A stretch of DNA of 64,000 bases from Vibrio albus (lineage in GTDB: Bacteria; Pseudomonadota; Gammaproteobacteria; Enterobacterales; Vibrionaceae). Of this stretch, positions 37,763-48,562 are shown in pieces (the first letter of the stretch is position 1; each line of letters begins with the position of its first letter). Position numbers and translations under genes: made by a program. The stretch is from the NCBI RefSeq assembly GCF_003144035.1, contig NZ_QFWT01000001.1, forward strand, positions 620,001 to 684,000. The letters run 5' to 3'. Below the pieces are notes generated by a model that searched no databases, was not told where the DNA came from, and saw nothing but the letters and a program-made list of their open reading frames with translations.

Positions 37763-38482
37763 TTACTCTTTATCACCCAGAAGCACTGAATCCAGAGCGA
37801 TTTCAATCATTTCGTTGAACGTATTCTGGCGCTCTTCAGAAGTGGTTTGCTCACCGGTTTTGATATGGTCAGAAACGGTGCAGATTGCCAGAGCCTTAGC
37901 ACCGTATTCAGCTGCCACACCGTAAATACCGGCCGCTTCCATTTCCACACCCACGATGCCGTATTTATCCATGACATCGAACATGTCCGGATCTGGCGTG
38001 TAGAAAAGTTCAGCTGAGAACAGGTTACCGACTTTCACATCAATACCGCGCGCTTTCGCCGCTTCTTCTGCCGCTTTCACCATCTTATAATCGGCGATAG
38101 CCGCAAAGTCGTGGTCCTTAAAGCGGATACGGTTTACTTTGGAGTCAGTACACGCCCCCATACCGATCACCACATCACGCAGTTTGATATCTTCATTTAC
38201 TGCACCACAGCTGCCGACACGAATGATCTTCTTCACACCGAAGTCTTTGATCAGCTCTGTTGTGTAAATAGAACAGGACGGGATGCCCATACCATGGCCC
38301 ATCACAGATACTTTACGGCCTTTGTAAGACCCAGTGAAGCCTAACATACTGCGCACATCACAGACCTGAACCGCATCGTCAAGAAAGGTTTCAGCAATGT
38401 ACTTAGCACGTAGCGGATCGCCCGGCATCAGTACAACGTCTGCAAAATCACCCATTTCAGCATTAATATGTGGAGTCGCCAT
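37763..38482 (-). CDS. deoD: Purine nucleoside phosphorylase
   Basis: The 239-residue hexameric-type enzyme phosphorolyses purine nucleosides to base and (deoxy)ribose-1-phosphate. Recognisable stretches are [30 protein letters not shown] and the [11 protein letters not shown] segment that holds the substrate-binding Met-Glu pair. Length is as in E. coli. It is the last gene of deoCABD, 35 bp after deoB. Confidence 0.97.
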   Translation of the reverse strand: MATPHINAEMGDFADVVLMPGDPLRAKYIAETFLDDAVQVCDVRSMLGFTGSYKGRKVSVMGHGMGIPSCSIYTTELIKDFGVKKIIRVGSCGAVNEDIKLRDVVIGMGACTDSKVNRIRFKDHDFAAIADYKMVKAAEEAAKARGIDVKVGNLFSAELFYTPDPDMFDVMDKYGIVGVEMEAAGIYGVAAEYGAKALAICTVSDHIKTGEQTTSEERQNTFNEMIEIALDSVLLGDKE

Positions 38483-38517
38483 TGATTAAATCCTTAACAT
38501 TTCAGTTAGTTTTTCTT

Positions 38518-39741
38518 TTATAAAAAGCTTTTGCCGTATTCCATATCGGAGGTACCGAAGTACTCAGCAAGACTCTGGCCGATATCCGCGAACGTATCGC
38601 GGCGTCCCAGAGAGCCCGCTTTTATCTTATGACCATAGACCAGCACAGGAATGTGTTCACGAGTATGGTCTGTGCCCTGCCAAGTCGGATCGCACCCGTG
38701 GTCAGCCGTAATAATCAGCAGATCATCCTCTTCCATCGCGTCCAGAATTTCCGGCAGACGCTGGTCAAAATATTCAAGCGCAGCTGCGTAACCCGCCACA
38801 TCACGGCGGTGACCATAGGCAGAATCAAAATCAACAAAGTTAGTAAAGATGATAGTGTTATCACCTTTTTCTTCGCTGATCTGCTGCATCGTCGCTTCAA
38901 ACAGGTCAGGAATACCGGTTTGCTTCACCTTTTTGGTGATGCCGCAGTGCGCGTAGATATCGGCGATTTTACCGATAGATACCACCTGCCCGGCTTTTTC
39001 GTCCACCAGCTTCTGAAGCACTGTGGCAGCAGGTGGCTCGACCGACAGATCTCGACGGTTACCCGTCCGGACAAACTCACCCGCTTTCGGGCCAACAAAC
39101 GGACGTGCTATCACCCGGCCGATATTGTAGTCTTCCAGCTCTTCACGAACGATCTGACAGAGCTCCATCAGGTTCTCTAAGCCATAAGTCTCTTCATGGC
39201 AGGCAATCTGGAATACCGAGTCAGCCGAGGTATAGAAGATAGGCTTGCCGGTCTTCATATGCTCTTCACCCAGTTCATCCAGCACCACGGTGCCCGAAGA
39301 GTGGCAGTTACCCAGATAACCGGGGATACCGGAACGCGCGACAATGCGATCCAACAGTTCCTGCGGGAAGCTGTTTTCTTTATCGGTGAAATACCCCCAG
39401 TCAAACAGGACCGGCACACCGGCAATTTCCCAGTGACCGGACGGGGTATCCTTACCGGATGACAGTTCCGCTGCATGTCCGTAAGCACCAATGATCTCAG
39501 CGTCTTTATCCAGACCGACAGGGAAATTTCCCGTTGACTCTTCAGCCGCCAGACCTAGACCCAATTTAGACAGGTTTGGCAACGTAAGCGGACCTTTACG
39601 CTGTTCGTTATCAGCCAGACCTTTTGCACACTGCTCAGCAATATGCCCCAGAGTGTCAGAACCGACATCACCAAACTTCTCGGCATCAGCGGTTGCACCG
39701 ATACCGAACGAGTCCAACACTAAAATAATCGCTCTTTTCAT
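38518..39741 (-). CDS. deoB: Phosphopentomutase
   Basis: The 407-residue alkaline-phosphatase-superfamily enzyme converts (deoxy)ribose-1-phosphate to the 5-phosphate. Metal-binding residues lie in LDSFGIGA near the N-terminus and in [12 protein letters not shown] and [12 protein letters not shown] near the C-terminus. It connects phosphorylase products from DeoA/DeoD to DeoC. It is 18 bp downstream of deoA. Confidence 0.97.
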   Translation of the reverse strand: MKRAIILVLDSFGIGATADAEKFGDVGSDTLGHIAEQCAKGLADNEQRKGPLTLPNLSKLGLGLAAEESTGNFPVGLDKDAEIIGAYGHAAELSSGKDTPSGHWEIAGVPVLFDWGYFTDKENSFPQELLDRIVARSGIPGYLGNCHSSGTVVLDELGEEHMKTGKPIFYTSADSVFQIACHEETYGLENLMELCQIVREELEDYNIGRVIARPFVGPKAGEFVRTGNRRDLSVEPPAATVLQKLVDEKAGQVVSIGKIADIYAHCGITKKVKQTGIPDLFEATMQQISEEKGDNTIIFTNFVDFDSAYGHRRDVAGYAAALEYFDQRLPEILDAMEEDDLLIITADHGCDPTWQGTDHTREHIPVLVYGHKIKAGSLGRRDTFADIGQSLAEYFGTSDMEYGKSFL

Positions 39742-39759
39742 CTTTATCTCCTGCGGATG

Positions 39760-41091
39760 CTACACATCATCTCTTCTGATCCTGCAATACACATCCGGAG
39801 TTACTGTATACGGTCGCTCTCCGACCTGAATAGCATTCTGCAATGCCTCTGCTGCCAGCTGCCATTGCTCTTCACTGCGCGCATGGATCACCGCCAGCGG
39901 CTTACTGCTGTCAGTTGTTTCTCCAAGGCGGATAAACCGGTCAAAGCCTACCGCATAATCGATACTGTCTGTTGCTACGCGGCGACCGCCGCCCATTGCC
40001 ACCACAGCCATGCCGATGGCTCTGGTATCCATAGCTGACACAACACCCTTTGTCGTTGCATATACTGGTTTTACGATTTCAGCGGTATCTAAATAACTAT
40101 TATAGTTCTCGACAAAATCGGCCGGGCCACCTAACCCGGAAACCATTTTGCCAAACCGCTCAGCAGCCGCGCCGTTATCCAGAACCGCCTGCAGCTTGCT
40201 TCTGGCTTCGTCAGTGTCTTTCGCCAATTGCCCCAACACCAGCATTTCAGCACAGGAAGCCATGGTGACTTCCAGCAGCCGCGGATTACGGTATTCGCCC
40301 GTCAGGAAACGGACGGCTTCCCGCACCTCAACCGCATTACCGGCCGATGATGCCAGCACCTGGTTCATATCGGTCAGAATAGCGGTCGTTTTCGTACCGG
40401 CACCATTAGCCACAGCAACGATAGATCTAGCCAGTTCTTCCGACGCTGCATAGGTCGGCATAAATGCGCCAGAGCCCACTTTCACATCCATCACCAGAGA
40501 ATCCAGCCCGGCCGCCAGTTTCTTAGACAGAATAGAGGCCGTGATCAGCGAGATATTATCGACGGTTGCCGTAATATCCCGGGTGGCATACACACGCTTG
40601 TCTGCCGGTGCCAGGTTACCGGTCTGGCCGATAATGGCGACACCCGCTTCTTTAACGACCTGCCCAAAACGCTTATTGTCCGGGGTAATACTGTAACCGG
40701 GAATAGATTCCAGTTTATCCAGCGTGCCGCCGGTATGCCCAAGGCCACGCCCTGAGATCATCGGTACATAACCACCACATGCCGCCACCATCGGGCCAAG
40801 CATCAGAGACGTCACATCCCCGACGCCGCCGGTTGAATGCTTATCCACCACAGGGCCGCCGAAGTCCATATGGCTCCAGTCAAGCACCATTCCGGAATCG
40901 CGCATGGCACAGGTCAGTGCAATCCGCTCGGGCATGGTCATTTCATTAAAGAAAATCGCCATGGCAAACGCGGCAATCTGACCTTCAGAGACGCTGTTAT
41001 CGGTCACGCCCCGGATAAAAAAGTTAACTTCATCCGTGGTGAGGATTTCTCCGTCACGCTTTTTGCGGATAATTTCCTGAGGTAAATACAT
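39760..41091 (-). CDS. deoA: Thymidine phosphorylase
   Basis: The 443-residue enzyme cleaves thymidine with phosphate to thymine and deoxyribose-1-phosphate. It shows [10 protein letters not shown] near residue 83, the signature for phosphate binding, and [18 protein letters not shown]. The N-terminal helical domain and length match the family. It lies 24 bp after deoC. Confidence 0.97.
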   Translation of the reverse strand: MYLPQEIIRKKRDGEILTTDEVNFFIRGVTDNSVSEGQIAAFAMAIFFNEMTMPERIALTCAMRDSGMVLDWSHMDFGGPVVDKHSTGGVGDVTSLMLGPMVAACGGYVPMISGRGLGHTGGTLDKLESIPGYSITPDNKRFGQVVKEAGVAIIGQTGNLAPADKRVYATRDITATVDNISLITASILSKKLAAGLDSLVMDVKVGSGAFMPTYAASEELARSIVAVANGAGTKTTAILTDMNQVLASSAGNAVEVREAVRFLTGEYRNPRLLEVTMASCAEMLVLGQLAKDTDEARSKLQAVLDNGAAAERFGKMVSGLGGPADFVENYNSYLDTAEIVKPVYATTKGVVSAMDTRAIGMAVVAMGGGRRVATDSIDYAVGFDRFIRLGETTDSSKPLAVIHARSEEQWQLAAEALQNAIQVGERPYTVTPDVYCRIRRDDV

Positions 41092-41115
41092 TCGACCCTC
41101 CTGCTCTTTGCAAAA

Positions 41116-41892
41116 TTAGTATGCGGCAGGATCGGCCGTTTCGTCAGTTACCTCTAATGTATTCAGTAGATTGGTCAGCAGGCTGGAAGCGCCAAAGCGG
41201 TAATGCATGTTGTCAGCCCAGTCAGCGCCCAGAATCTCATCCGCCATCGCTAAATATTCTGCAGCATCTTCTGCCGTGCGTACCCCACCGGCTGGTTTAA
41301 AGCCGACTTTTTCAGCGACACCCATATCACGGATCACTGTCAGCATGATTCTTGCGGCCTCTGGCGTGGCGTTCACCGGCACTTTACCAGTGGAGGTCTT
41401 AATGAAGTTAGCGCCCGCTTCAATTGAAATCTCAGAGGCACGCTTGATCAGCGCTTCTTCTTTCAGTTCACCAGTCTCGATAATCACTTTCAGCAGAACA
41501 TCGCCACAGGCTTCTTTACACTGCTTCACCAGTTCAAAACCTGTTTTCTCATCACCGGCAATCAGAGTGCGGTACGGGAAAACCACATCTACTTCATCAG
41601 CGCCGTAGGCCACGGCCGCTTTCGTCTCAGCAACCGCGATATCAATATCGTCATTACCATGAGGAAAGTTGGTAACCGTTGCGATACGAATCTCGGGTGT
41701 ACCTTGTTCTTTCAGCGCTTTCTTTGCCACAGGAATAAAGCGTGGGTAAATACAGATGGCCGCCGTATTGCCAGCGGCTGTTTTCGCATCATGGCAAAGG
41801 GCGATTACCTTTTTGTCTGTGTCGTCATCATTCAGCGTGGTTAAATCCATTAATTTAAGTGCGCGTAGTGCTGCAGCTTTTAAATCGCTCAT
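41116..41892 (-). CDS. deoC: Deoxyribose-phosphate aldolase
   Basis: The 258-residue class I aldolase splits 2-deoxyribose-5-phosphate into acetaldehyde and glyceraldehyde-3-phosphate. The Schiff-base Lys lies in [10 protein letters not shown], and the second catalytic Lys in FIKTSTGK. It is the first gene of deoCABD. A 357-bp upstream region carries a LacI-family-like box and an inverted repeat. Confidence 0.97.
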   Translation of the reverse strand: MSDLKAAALRALKLMDLTTLNDDDTDKKVIALCHDAKTAAGNTAAICIYPRFIPVAKKALKEQGTPEIRIATVTNFPHGNDDIDIAVAETKAAVAYGADEVDVVFPYRTLIAGDEKTGFELVKQCKEACGDVLLKVIIETGELKEEALIKRASEISIEAGANFIKTSTGKVPVNATPEAARIMLTVIRDMGVAEKVGFKPAGGVRTAEDAAEYLAMADEILGADWADNMHYRFGASSLLTNLLNTLEVTDETADPAAY

Positions 41893-42184
41893 TTCTATCT
41901 CCGATCAATATATTCAATTAGCCTGCCTACCCCTGAATAATCCAGGCTATTAGGTGGCGAAATGAACGGACTTGGTTCCCTGAAGACTTGATATCATTCT
42001 CTCTGAAAAATGAATGTATCAATTGCAATCCCTGTCACCGCACAGTACCAGTCTGGTCTATGGTAAGTGTTTCATTTCCCGAAACACCTAAGCATTATAG
42101 GTACTCCCTGTGTCCCCAACAATGCCGCCGACAAACGCAAACGTTTTATATCTCAAAAAAATTTTCCGGGAAAAATATAAACTT
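41893..42184. other. deoC upstream control region
   Basis: No gene is seen between nupC and deoC. Two potential control sites are present: an inverted repeat with arms GTGTTTC and GAAACAC at 42067-42087, and a LacI-family-like box at 42135-42150. I found no convincing CRP site or clear -35/-10 pair. Confidence 0.5.
42135..42150. promoter_or_regulatory. PurR/CytR-family-like operator upstream of deoC
   Basis: ACGCAAACGTTTTATA matches the first 12 of 16 positions of the E. coli PurR operator (ACGCAAACGTTTGCGT, from memory) around the ACGT core. It lies about 240 bp upstream of deoC and beyond the nupC terminator. A repressor of the PurR/CytR group could control deo genes from here. Confidence 0.45.
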
Positions 42185-42225
42185 AAAAAAACACCGTAAC
42201 AATGCGTTGCTACGGTGTTATTAAA
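42185..42225 (-). terminator. Terminator after nupC
   Basis: On the minus strand, arms AACACCGTA and TACGGTGTT enclose a loop of about 15 nt and are followed by seven T. It lies 25 bp beyond the nupC stop. It should separate nupC from deoCABD. Confidence 0.85.
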
Positions 42226-42249
42226 CAGGCTTAACCGTTCTCTTTTAAC

Positions 42250-43536
42250 TTACATAGCCGCAAGAGAAATACAGAAACCTGCGATAGTTGCCGCCATCAG
42301 GTTAGATAGCGTACCGGCGACAACCGCTTTAATACCCATACGGGCGATATCATGACGACGCTTAGGCGCAATACCACCAAGACCACCAAGCAGAATCGCG
42401 ATAGAAGACAGGTTAGCAAAACCACACAGTGCAAATGAGATAATTGCCGTGGTCTTCTCAGACAGTACCCGGCCGGTTTCAGCCACAACCTGAGCGCTGT
42501 CACCGACATAAGGTACAAAGTTCAGATAAGCCACAAACTCATTCACTATGGTCTTCTGACCGATAAAGGAACCTGCCAGCGTGGCTTCTTCCCATGGAAC
42601 ACCAATCAGGTAAGCCAGAGGCGCAAATAGCCAGCCCAGGATCAGCTCAAGGCTCAGGTTCTCCATACCGAACCAGCCACCGATGCCGCCCAGAATACCG
42701 TTCAGCAGCGCTATCAGGCCGATAAATGCAATCAACATTGCGCCAACGTTCAGTGCCAGTTGCAGACCAGAAGAAGCACCGCCTGCTGCCGCATCAATCA
42801 CGTTCGTAGGTTTGTCGTCAGCCCTGGAGATTTCTTCTTCGGAAATCTCATCTTTAAAACGATCGCCTTCCGGAATAATAATTTTGGCAAACAGCAGGCC
42901 ACCCGGCGCAGCCATAAAAGAAGCAGCGACCAGGTATTCAAGTGGAACGCCCATCGATGCGTAGCCAGCCAGTACACCGCCAGCGACAGAAGCCAGACCA
43001 CCACACATAACCGCAAACAGTTCTGATTGTGTCATACGGGAGATGAACGGACGGACAACAAGCGGCGCTTCTGTCTGACCGACAAAGATATTAGCCGCCG
43101 CAGACATAGATTCAGCACGGGAAGTGCCCAGCGCTTTCTCAAGGCCACCACCGATAATTTTGATCACCCACTGCATCACACCCAGGTAGTACAGCACAGA
43201 AATCAAAGCAGAGAAGAAAATCAGGGTTGGAAGTACACGAAAGGCGAAGATAAAACCACCACCACCGAAGACCTCAAACATCTTGTCAGAAATCAGTCCA
43301 CCGAACAAAAATGACGCACCGTCGTTACCAAAACTAATAACGCTTGCAACACCGTTCGAAAAACCACCTAACAGATCTTTCCCCCATGGCACATACAACA
43401 CAAATGCCCCGAGAACGAATTGGATTATAAAAGCACCACCAACGGTGCGGTAATTAATCGCTTTGCGATTTTCAGAAAGCAGAATGGCAATACCCAGCAG
43501 TACCAGCATTCCGATTAGGCTCATAAACAGGCTCAT
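42250..43536 (-). CDS. nupC: NupC-type concentrative nucleoside transporter
   Basis: The 428-residue polytopic inner-membrane symporter (CNT family) imports nucleosides with a cation. Hydrophobic helices cover the whole length, and the CNT signature [15 protein letters not shown] is near residue 152, with [15 protein letters not shown] shortly after. Position upstream of deoCABD and a CRP-like site in its promoter region support a role in nucleoside uptake. Confidence 0.93.
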   Translation of the reverse strand: MSLFMSLIGMLVLLGIAILLSENRKAINYRTVGGAFIIQFVLGAFVLYVPWGKDLLGGFSNGVASVISFGNDGASFLFGGLISDKMFEVFGGGGFIFAFRVLPTLIFFSALISVLYYLGVMQWVIKIIGGGLEKALGTSRAESMSAAANIFVGQTEAPLVVRPFISRMTQSELFAVMCGGLASVAGGVLAGYASMGVPLEYLVAASFMAAPGGLLFAKIIIPEGDRFKDEISEEEISRADDKPTNVIDAAAGGASSGLQLALNVGAMLIAFIGLIALLNGILGGIGGWFGMENLSLELILGWLFAPLAYLIGVPWEEATLAGSFIGQKTIVNEFVAYLNFVPYVGDSAQVVAETGRVLSEKTTAIISFALCGFANLSSIAILLGGLGGIAPKRRHDIARMGIKAVVAGTLSNLMAATIAGFCISLAAM

Positions 43537-43677
43537 AGTTTATGGATCCTTATAAGTTAAAATTGGCGTGTTAGAAGTTGGAGCTAAAAAGCGTGGCGAT
43601 TATATACATGAGCCTATATTTTAGATAACACTGACATCACACTTTCATAGTAACGACATACTACATACATTATAAAC

Positions 43678-43693
43678 AGTGATAAACATCACA
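43678..43693. promoter_or_regulatory. CRP-like site upstream of nupC
   Basis: AGTGA and TCACA, separated by 6 bp, give the form of a CRP-cAMP binding site (TGTGA-N6-TCACA) with one mismatch. It lies about 140 bp upstream of the nupC start codon and just past the yjjV-like gene stop. It suggests control by carbon state, as for nucleoside genes of E. coli. Confidence 0.55.
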
Positions 43694-43729
43694 CAAAATA
43701 CTTACAGACATTATCTTTTTAACAGAAAG

Positions 43730-44533
43730 TCAACTAAAACCAAACAAATTACACCCATTTTGCCAGATTTGACAGGCAATCGTTTGCTCCTCTTCTTTTC
43801 GCAACAAAATTAACTCATTTAGCACCATTTTAAGCATCATGGGGTGATTGGGTCTTCCTTGATATCCATACAGAGGCATATCCGGAGCATCCGTTTCTAA
43901 AACCAGAGAATCGAGCGGAAGAGCGGAAATCGTACTGCGGGTTTTATTGGCTCTCGGATAAGTGATCGTTCCTCCGACACCAATATAAAAACCGAGATCG
44001 ATAAAAGATTTAGCCTGCTGATAACTGCCTGAAAAACCATGCAACACTCCGCCACCGGATAACTGAGCTTTTTTCAGCATTTTCACCATAGGCTGATGTG
44101 CCTTCCGGCAATGCAGAACCAAAGGCAGAGAATACTTTTTCGCTAAACCGATATGCTGTTCGAACAGGGCCTGTTGGGCTGCTTCGTCATACTCAGTCAA
44201 CGCAAAATCCAGCCCGCATTCCCCTACCGCAACACAGCCTGATTGCACACCATGACGGCACTGTTGCTGTAACCGGGAATCCAGTAAAGCAACATGCTCA
44301 TAGGTGTGCCGATCAAAAAAATAAGGATGCATACCAAGCCCGTAATATATACCCGGATAAATTTCAGAGATCCTTGCGACCTCATCCCAGTTCCATTCCC
44401 CGACAGAGGGGATAAATATTTTCTCCACTCCGGCAGTCCGGGCTTTCTCAATTTCTCCGCTGAGATCATTTTTAAATGGTTCAAAATCCAGATGACAGTG
44501 AGTGTCAAAAAGAGGAGGCGGTATTTTTAACAA
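43730..44533 (-). CDS. yjjV: TatD-family metal-dependent hydrolase (YjjV-like)
   Basis: The 267-residue TIM-barrel hydrolase has the usual TatD metal ligands: FDTHCHLD (HxH), VGECGLDF (Glu), LHCRKA (His), LHGFSGS (His) and LETDAPDMP (Asp). Family members are 3'-5' exonucleases/DNases. In E. coli the paralogue yjjV lies next to deoC, so the position near deo supports this paralogue over tatD itself. The actual substrate is unknown. Confidence 0.85.
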   Translation of the reverse strand: MLKIPPPLFDTHCHLDFEPFKNDLSGEIEKARTAGVEKIFIPSVGEWNWDEVARISEIYPGIYYGLGMHPYFFDRHTYEHVALLDSRLQQQCRHGVQSGCVAVGECGLDFALTEYDEAAQQALFEQHIGLAKKYSLPLVLHCRKAHQPMVKMLKKAQLSGGGVLHGFSGSYQQAKSFIDLGFYIGVGGTITYPRANKTRSTISALPLDSLVLETDAPDMPLYGYQGRPNHPMMLKMVLNELILLRKEEEQTIACQIWQNGCNLFGFS

Positions 44534-44784
44534 GGCATCTGTCCTATTATCTATTTGTTACAATTTGGTAAGAATATCGCTCATTTCAGGGCAATTAGCA
44601 TTAAAAAAGCAAAAAATAGCCCTAAAGCTTGTGAGCTGACTGCTTTTCATTTTTAATAGCAAACGATAAAATCGTCAGGTTACTTGATTTACATCTAAAA
44701 TAATATTTACACAACGGCATTACACAAAGGTACAGGGTTAGATACCCACTAACTGTATATTTTGACAAATATAGGGACACTCTC

Positions 44785-45783
44785 GTGAAAAAAACCACTT
44801 TAAAACTGACTGCACTGGCGATGGCCATGTCTTCGTTTGCTGCATTTTCAGCACCAAAACCAGCGGTTATCTATGATACGGCAGGTAAATTCGACAAATC
44901 GTTCAACGAAGCTGTTTTTCAGAACGGTGTGAAAGTATTTGAAGCAGATAAAGGCGTTAAGGTTCGTGAATTTGAACCACAGAATGAAGCTCAGCGTGAG
45001 CAAGGGTTACGTCGTCTGGCAAGCCGAGGTTTCAGCCCTATCGTTGCGGTCGGTTTCAATATGGCTTCTGCCATTGAAAAAGTAGCGACTGAATTCCCTG
45101 ATATCCATTTCGCCATCATTGACTCGGTGGTTGATAAACCAAACGTTCAGTCTATTGTATTCAAAGAACATGAAGGTTCTTTCCTGGTGGGTGCTCTTGC
45201 CTCTAAAGCATCTAAAACAGGGACTGTCGGCTTCGTTGGCGGTATGGATATCCCGCTGATTCGTAAGTTTGAATGTGGTTACGAGCAGGGTGCAAAATAC
45301 GCAAACTCTGAAGCAACCGTTCTACAGAACATGACTGGCTCAACTCCTGCAGCCTTTGCTGACCCGGCAAAAGGTTCTGAGCTGGCAAAATCTCAGTTCT
45401 CTAAAGGTGCAGACGTCATCTACGCAGCCGCTGGCGGTACTGGCCTTGGTGTTTACCAGGCAGCAAAAGATGCCGGTAAATTTGCTATCGGCGTTGACGC
45501 TAACCAAAACCACCTTCATCCGGGTACCATGCTGACCTCTATGGTTAAGCGTGTGGGTGTCGCAGCATACAAAACCTGGGAAGAAGGCATGGAAGGCAGC
45601 TGGAAACCAGGCATCAAAGTACTTGGCCTGAAAGAAGGCGGTGTTGAGTGGGCTCTGGATGAGTACAACGCTGACCTGATCACTCCTGAAATGAAAGCTT
45701 ACGTGGAAAGCCTGAAGGCTGACATTATCGCTGGTAAGATCATGGTTCATGACTATATGTCAGACAATACCTGCACTTACTAA
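44785..45783 (+). CDS. BMP-family nucleoside-binding protein of an ABC importer
   Basis: The 332-residue protein has a signal peptide (MKKTTLKLTALAMAMSSFAAFSA) and a Bmp/PnrA-like periplasmic binding fold, with VIYDTAGKFDKSFNEA at the mature N-terminus and VGFVGGMDIPLIRKFE in the middle. PnrA-type proteins bind purine nucleosides. There is no lipobox Cys, so it is soluble in the periplasm. The start is GTG at 44785. It leads an operon of ATPase and two permeases, 102 bp ahead of the ATPase with a hairpin in the gap. Confidence 0.88.
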   Translation: MKKTTLKLTALAMAMSSFAAFSAPKPAVIYDTAGKFDKSFNEAVFQNGVKVFEADKGVKVREFEPQNEAQREQGLRRLASRGFSPIVAVGFNMASAIEKVATEFPDIHFAIIDSVVDKPNVQSIVFKEHEGSFLVGALASKASKTGTVGFVGGMDIPLIRKFECGYEQGAKYANSEATVLQNMTGSTPAAFADPAKGSELAKSQFSKGADVIYAAAGGTGLGVYQAAKDAGKFAIGVDANQNHLHPGTMLTSMVKRVGVAAYKTWEEGMEGSWKPGIKVLGLKEGGVEWALDEYNADLITPEMKAYVESLKADIIAGKIMVHDYMSDNTCTY

Positions 45784-45810
45784 GCGTACGCCTGTTTTCG
45801 CTTGTTAAAC

Positions 45811-45838
45811 GCACGCCGCTGTATCCTTACAGCGGCGT
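45811..45838 (+). promoter_or_regulatory. Hairpin between binding-protein and ATPase genes
   Basis: Arms CGCCGCTGTA and TACAGCGGCG form a strong GC-rich stem with a TCCT-type loop. No T-run follows, so it is not a standard terminator. It could protect the upstream mRNA end, giving more binding protein than transporter, as in other ABC operons. Confidence 0.6.
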
Positions 45839-45891
45839 ACTGCTATATTTAAAGCACTAAACCTATTCATAAAAAATCAGGAAAAATGCAC

Positions 45892-47451
45892 GTGGCTCAA
45901 GATAACTTTGCCATTGAACTCAAACAGATAGATAAACGTTTCGGTGCCGTGCATGCGAACCGTGCAATCGACCTGCAAGTTCCTGCTGGCACAATTCATG
46001 GCATTATTGGTGAAAATGGTGCCGGAAAATCCACGCTGATGAGCATCATTTACGGCTTTTACCATGCCGATGTTGGCTCGATGCTGGTTAATGACCAACC
46101 TTACCAACCATCCAACTCCCAGGAAGCCATTGCAGCGGGAATCGGTATGGTCCACCAGCACTTTATGTTGGTTGAAACCTTTACCGTTCTGGAAAACATT
46201 ATTCTGGGTGCTGAAGGTGGCTGGAAACTCAACGAAAGCCTGAGTTCCGCCAGAAAAAAACTGCAACAAATCGAAAAAGATTATGGACTGGAAGTCCCGC
46301 TGGATGCGGTTGTCGGAGATCTTCCCGTCGGCCTTCAGCAACGTGTAGAGATTTTGAAAGCCCTCTATCGTGACGCGAAAATTCTTATCCTTGATGAGCC
46401 GACCGGGGTTCTGACCCCTCAGGAAGCCGATCATCTGTTTAAGATCCTGGATAAACTGCGTGCTCAGGGCACAACAGTGATGATCATTACCCACAAACTA
46501 CGGGAAGTTCTGGCCATTACCGACAACGTATCAGTGATGCGTCAGGGACAAATGGTCGGTCACGTTGTAACAGCTGAAACCAATCAGGAAGAACTGGCAG
46601 AACTGATGGTCGGGCGCAAGGTCCGATTAAAAGTCGAGAAAGAAAAAGCGAAACCGAAAAGCGAACTGGTTAAGGTTAACGACTTATCTTATTTTGACGA
46701 TGCTGGTGTCCAGCGTGTTAAAGGGATCAACTTCTCTGTGCGTGCCGGAGAAATCGTCGGCATCGCCGGGGTATCCGGTAATGGTCAGTCAGAGATACTC
46801 GGTTTGCTATCCGGTATCCTACAGCCTGACTCAGGAAGTATTGAACTGAACGGCCATACTATTTCAGCAGAACAGCACCTTGACCCTCAGCATATCCGCT
46901 ACATCGGCGTAGGTCATATTCCGGAAGACCGCCACAAGCAGGGCCTGATCAATAAGTTCGAAGCGAAAGAAGCGTATATCCTCGGCTACCACAATCTGCC
47001 GAAATACAACAAAGGACTGTTACAGGATAAAGCGGCGATTGAAGAGCAGTGCCAGATCAGTATGGACAAGTGGGACGTACGTCCGAACGATGTCAACCTG
47101 AAAACGGCCAACTTCTCCGGTGGTAACCAGCAAAAGCTCGTTATCGCACGGGAAATGGAAGAAAACCCCGACATACTGCTGGTTGGTCAGCCGACCCGTG
47201 GGATAGATATCGGTGCTATCGAATATATTCACAAACAGATCATTACTGCTCGCGATGAAGATAAAGCCGTTCTTCTCGTTTCTGTAGAGCTGGATGAAAT
47301 TCTGAGCCTTGCCGACCGAATCATTGTCGTATTCGACGGGGCTATCGTTGGCGAAGTCAGCGCAGAACAAGCCGATGAGAAAACGCTTGGTCTGATGATG
47401 GCGAATATCCTTCCGGAACACCTGCAATCCACTCAGGGAGAAGTATCATGA
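45892..47451 (+). CDS. ABC transporter ATPase, nucleoside import
   Basis: The protein has two nucleotide-binding domains in one chain (about 519 residues), the layout of RbsA/NupA-like ATPases. The first has Walker A GENGAGKST near residue 42 and a signature PVGLQQRVE. The second has a degenerate Walker A (GVSGNGQSE) and FSGGNQQKL. I use GTG 45892, which is 9 nt from AGGA; ATG 45886 is only 3 nt away but is a possible start. Its stop overlaps the first permease by 4 bp. Confidence 0.88.
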   Translation: MAQDNFAIELKQIDKRFGAVHANRAIDLQVPAGTIHGIIGENGAGKSTLMSIIYGFYHADVGSMLVNDQPYQPSNSQEAIAAGIGMVHQHFMLVETFTVLENIILGAEGGWKLNESLSSARKKLQQIEKDYGLEVPLDAVVGDLPVGLQQRVEILKALYRDAKILILDEPTGVLTPQEADHLFKILDKLRAQGTTVMIITHKLREVLAITDNVSVMRQGQMVGHVVTAETNQEELAELMVGRKVRLKVEKEKAKPKSELVKVNDLSYFDDAGVQRVKGINFSVRAGEIVGIAGVSGNGQSEILGLLSGILQPDSGSIELNGHTISAEQHLDPQHIRYIGVGHIPEDRHKQGLINKFEAKEAYILGYHNLPKYNKGLLQDKAAIEEQCQISMDKWDVRPNDVNLKTANFSGGNQQKLVIAREMEENPDILLVGQPTRGIDIGAIEYIHKQIITARDEDKAVLLVSVELDEILSLADRIIVVFDGAIVGEVSAEQADEKTLGLMMANILPEHLQSTQGEVS

Positions 47452-48560
47452 GTCAGAAAAAAGTACCTGCCTGGGTAACCGTTGCTCTGTTGCCTGCCAT
47501 CAATGTACTGGTTGCCTTTTTAGTCTCAGCCCTGCTGTTCGTCTATATTGGCGTCAGTCCGGTAGAGGCGGCAAAAACGATGTGGACCGGAGCCTTTGGT
47601 TATGCCGAAGGGTTTGGCTATACGCTTTATTATGCGACCGGCTTTATTTTTACCGGCCTTGCGGTAGCTGTCGCTTTCCATGCCGGACTCTTTAATATCG
47701 GTGGTGAAGGTCAGGCTTACATCGGTGGTCTTGGTGTTGGTCTTATCTGCCTGACACTGGGTGACGTCGCACCATGGTATGTAGTATTCCCGGTCGCCAT
47801 CGTTGCCGGTGGTCTGTTTGGTGCAGCCTGGGCGTTTATTCCTGCTTATTTGCAGGCAAAACGAGGCTCACACATCGTAATTACCACCATTATGTTTAAC
47901 TTTATCGCGGCATCGCTCATGGCCTACCTGCTGGTTGATATCCTGAAGCCAGAAGGAACCATGGCAACAGAAAGCCGGGTATTTGCGGCTCAGAGCTGGC
48001 TACCCAAAATGCATGAGATGTTAGGCGCTGTTGGTATTGAGATGGCCTCGAGTCCGCTCAACCTGAGCTTCTTCTTTGCCCTGCTCTGCTGCCTGTTTGT
48101 CTGGTTGTTTATCTGGCACTCTCGCTGGGGCTATGAAATCCGTTCTATCGGGGCTAATGCCTCTGCGGCCGGTTATGCAGGCATCAACTATCTGAAAGTT
48201 ATCGTTCTGACGATGCTGGTTTCCGGTATGCTCAGTGGTTTCTTCGGCCTGAACGTACTTCAGGGAGAGCTGCACCAGATCAAACTGAACTTCGTCGAGG
48301 GTTTTGGTTTCACCGGTATCGCTGTCGCACTGATGGGTCGTAACCACCCTGTTGGTGTACTACTGGCCAGCCTGTTGTTCGGCTTCCTGTATCAGGGTGG
48401 TGCTGAGCTTAGCTTTGAATATGGTATTGACCGAAATATCGTCGTGGTACTGCAGGGACTGGTTATCCTGTTCTCTGGTGCACTGGAACATATGTTCCGT
48501 CCGTCTCTGGAACGTACCTACCTGAAACTGTTTGCGAAACCTGATAACGGAGCCGCTTAA
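47448..48560 (+). CDS. ABC transporter permease, nucleoside import (first)
   Basis: The 370-residue inner-membrane protein has about nine hydrophobic segments and belongs to the BPD_transp_2 (RbsC-like) permease group. A typical stretch is AVAFHAGLFNIGGEGQAYIGG. It overlaps the ATPase by 4 bp and ends 2 bp before the second permease. With that permease it should form the membrane channel. Confidence 0.88.
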   Translation: MSQKKVPAWVTVALLPAINVLVAFLVSALLFVYIGVSPVEAAKTMWTGAFGYAEGFGYTLYYATGFIFTGLAVAVAFHAGLFNIGGEGQAYIGGLGVGLICLTLGDVAPWYVVFPVAIVAGGLFGAAWAFIPAYLQAKRGSHIVITTIMFNFIAASLMAYLLVDILKPEGTMATESRVFAAQSWLPKMHEMLGAVGIEMASSPLNLSFFFALLCCLFVWLFIWHSRWGYEIRSIGANASAAGYAGINYLKVIVLTMLVSGMLSGFFGLNVLQGELHQIKLNFVEGFGFTGIAVALMGRNHPVGVLLASLLFGFLYQGGAELSFEYGIDRNIVVVLQGLVILFSGALEHMFRPSLERTYLKLFAKPDNGAA

Positions 48561-48562
48561 TC

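Noticed and set aside
45877..46494. 205-codon frame antisense to the ABC ATPase
   Set aside because: Fully covered by the well-supported ATPase gene on the other strand.
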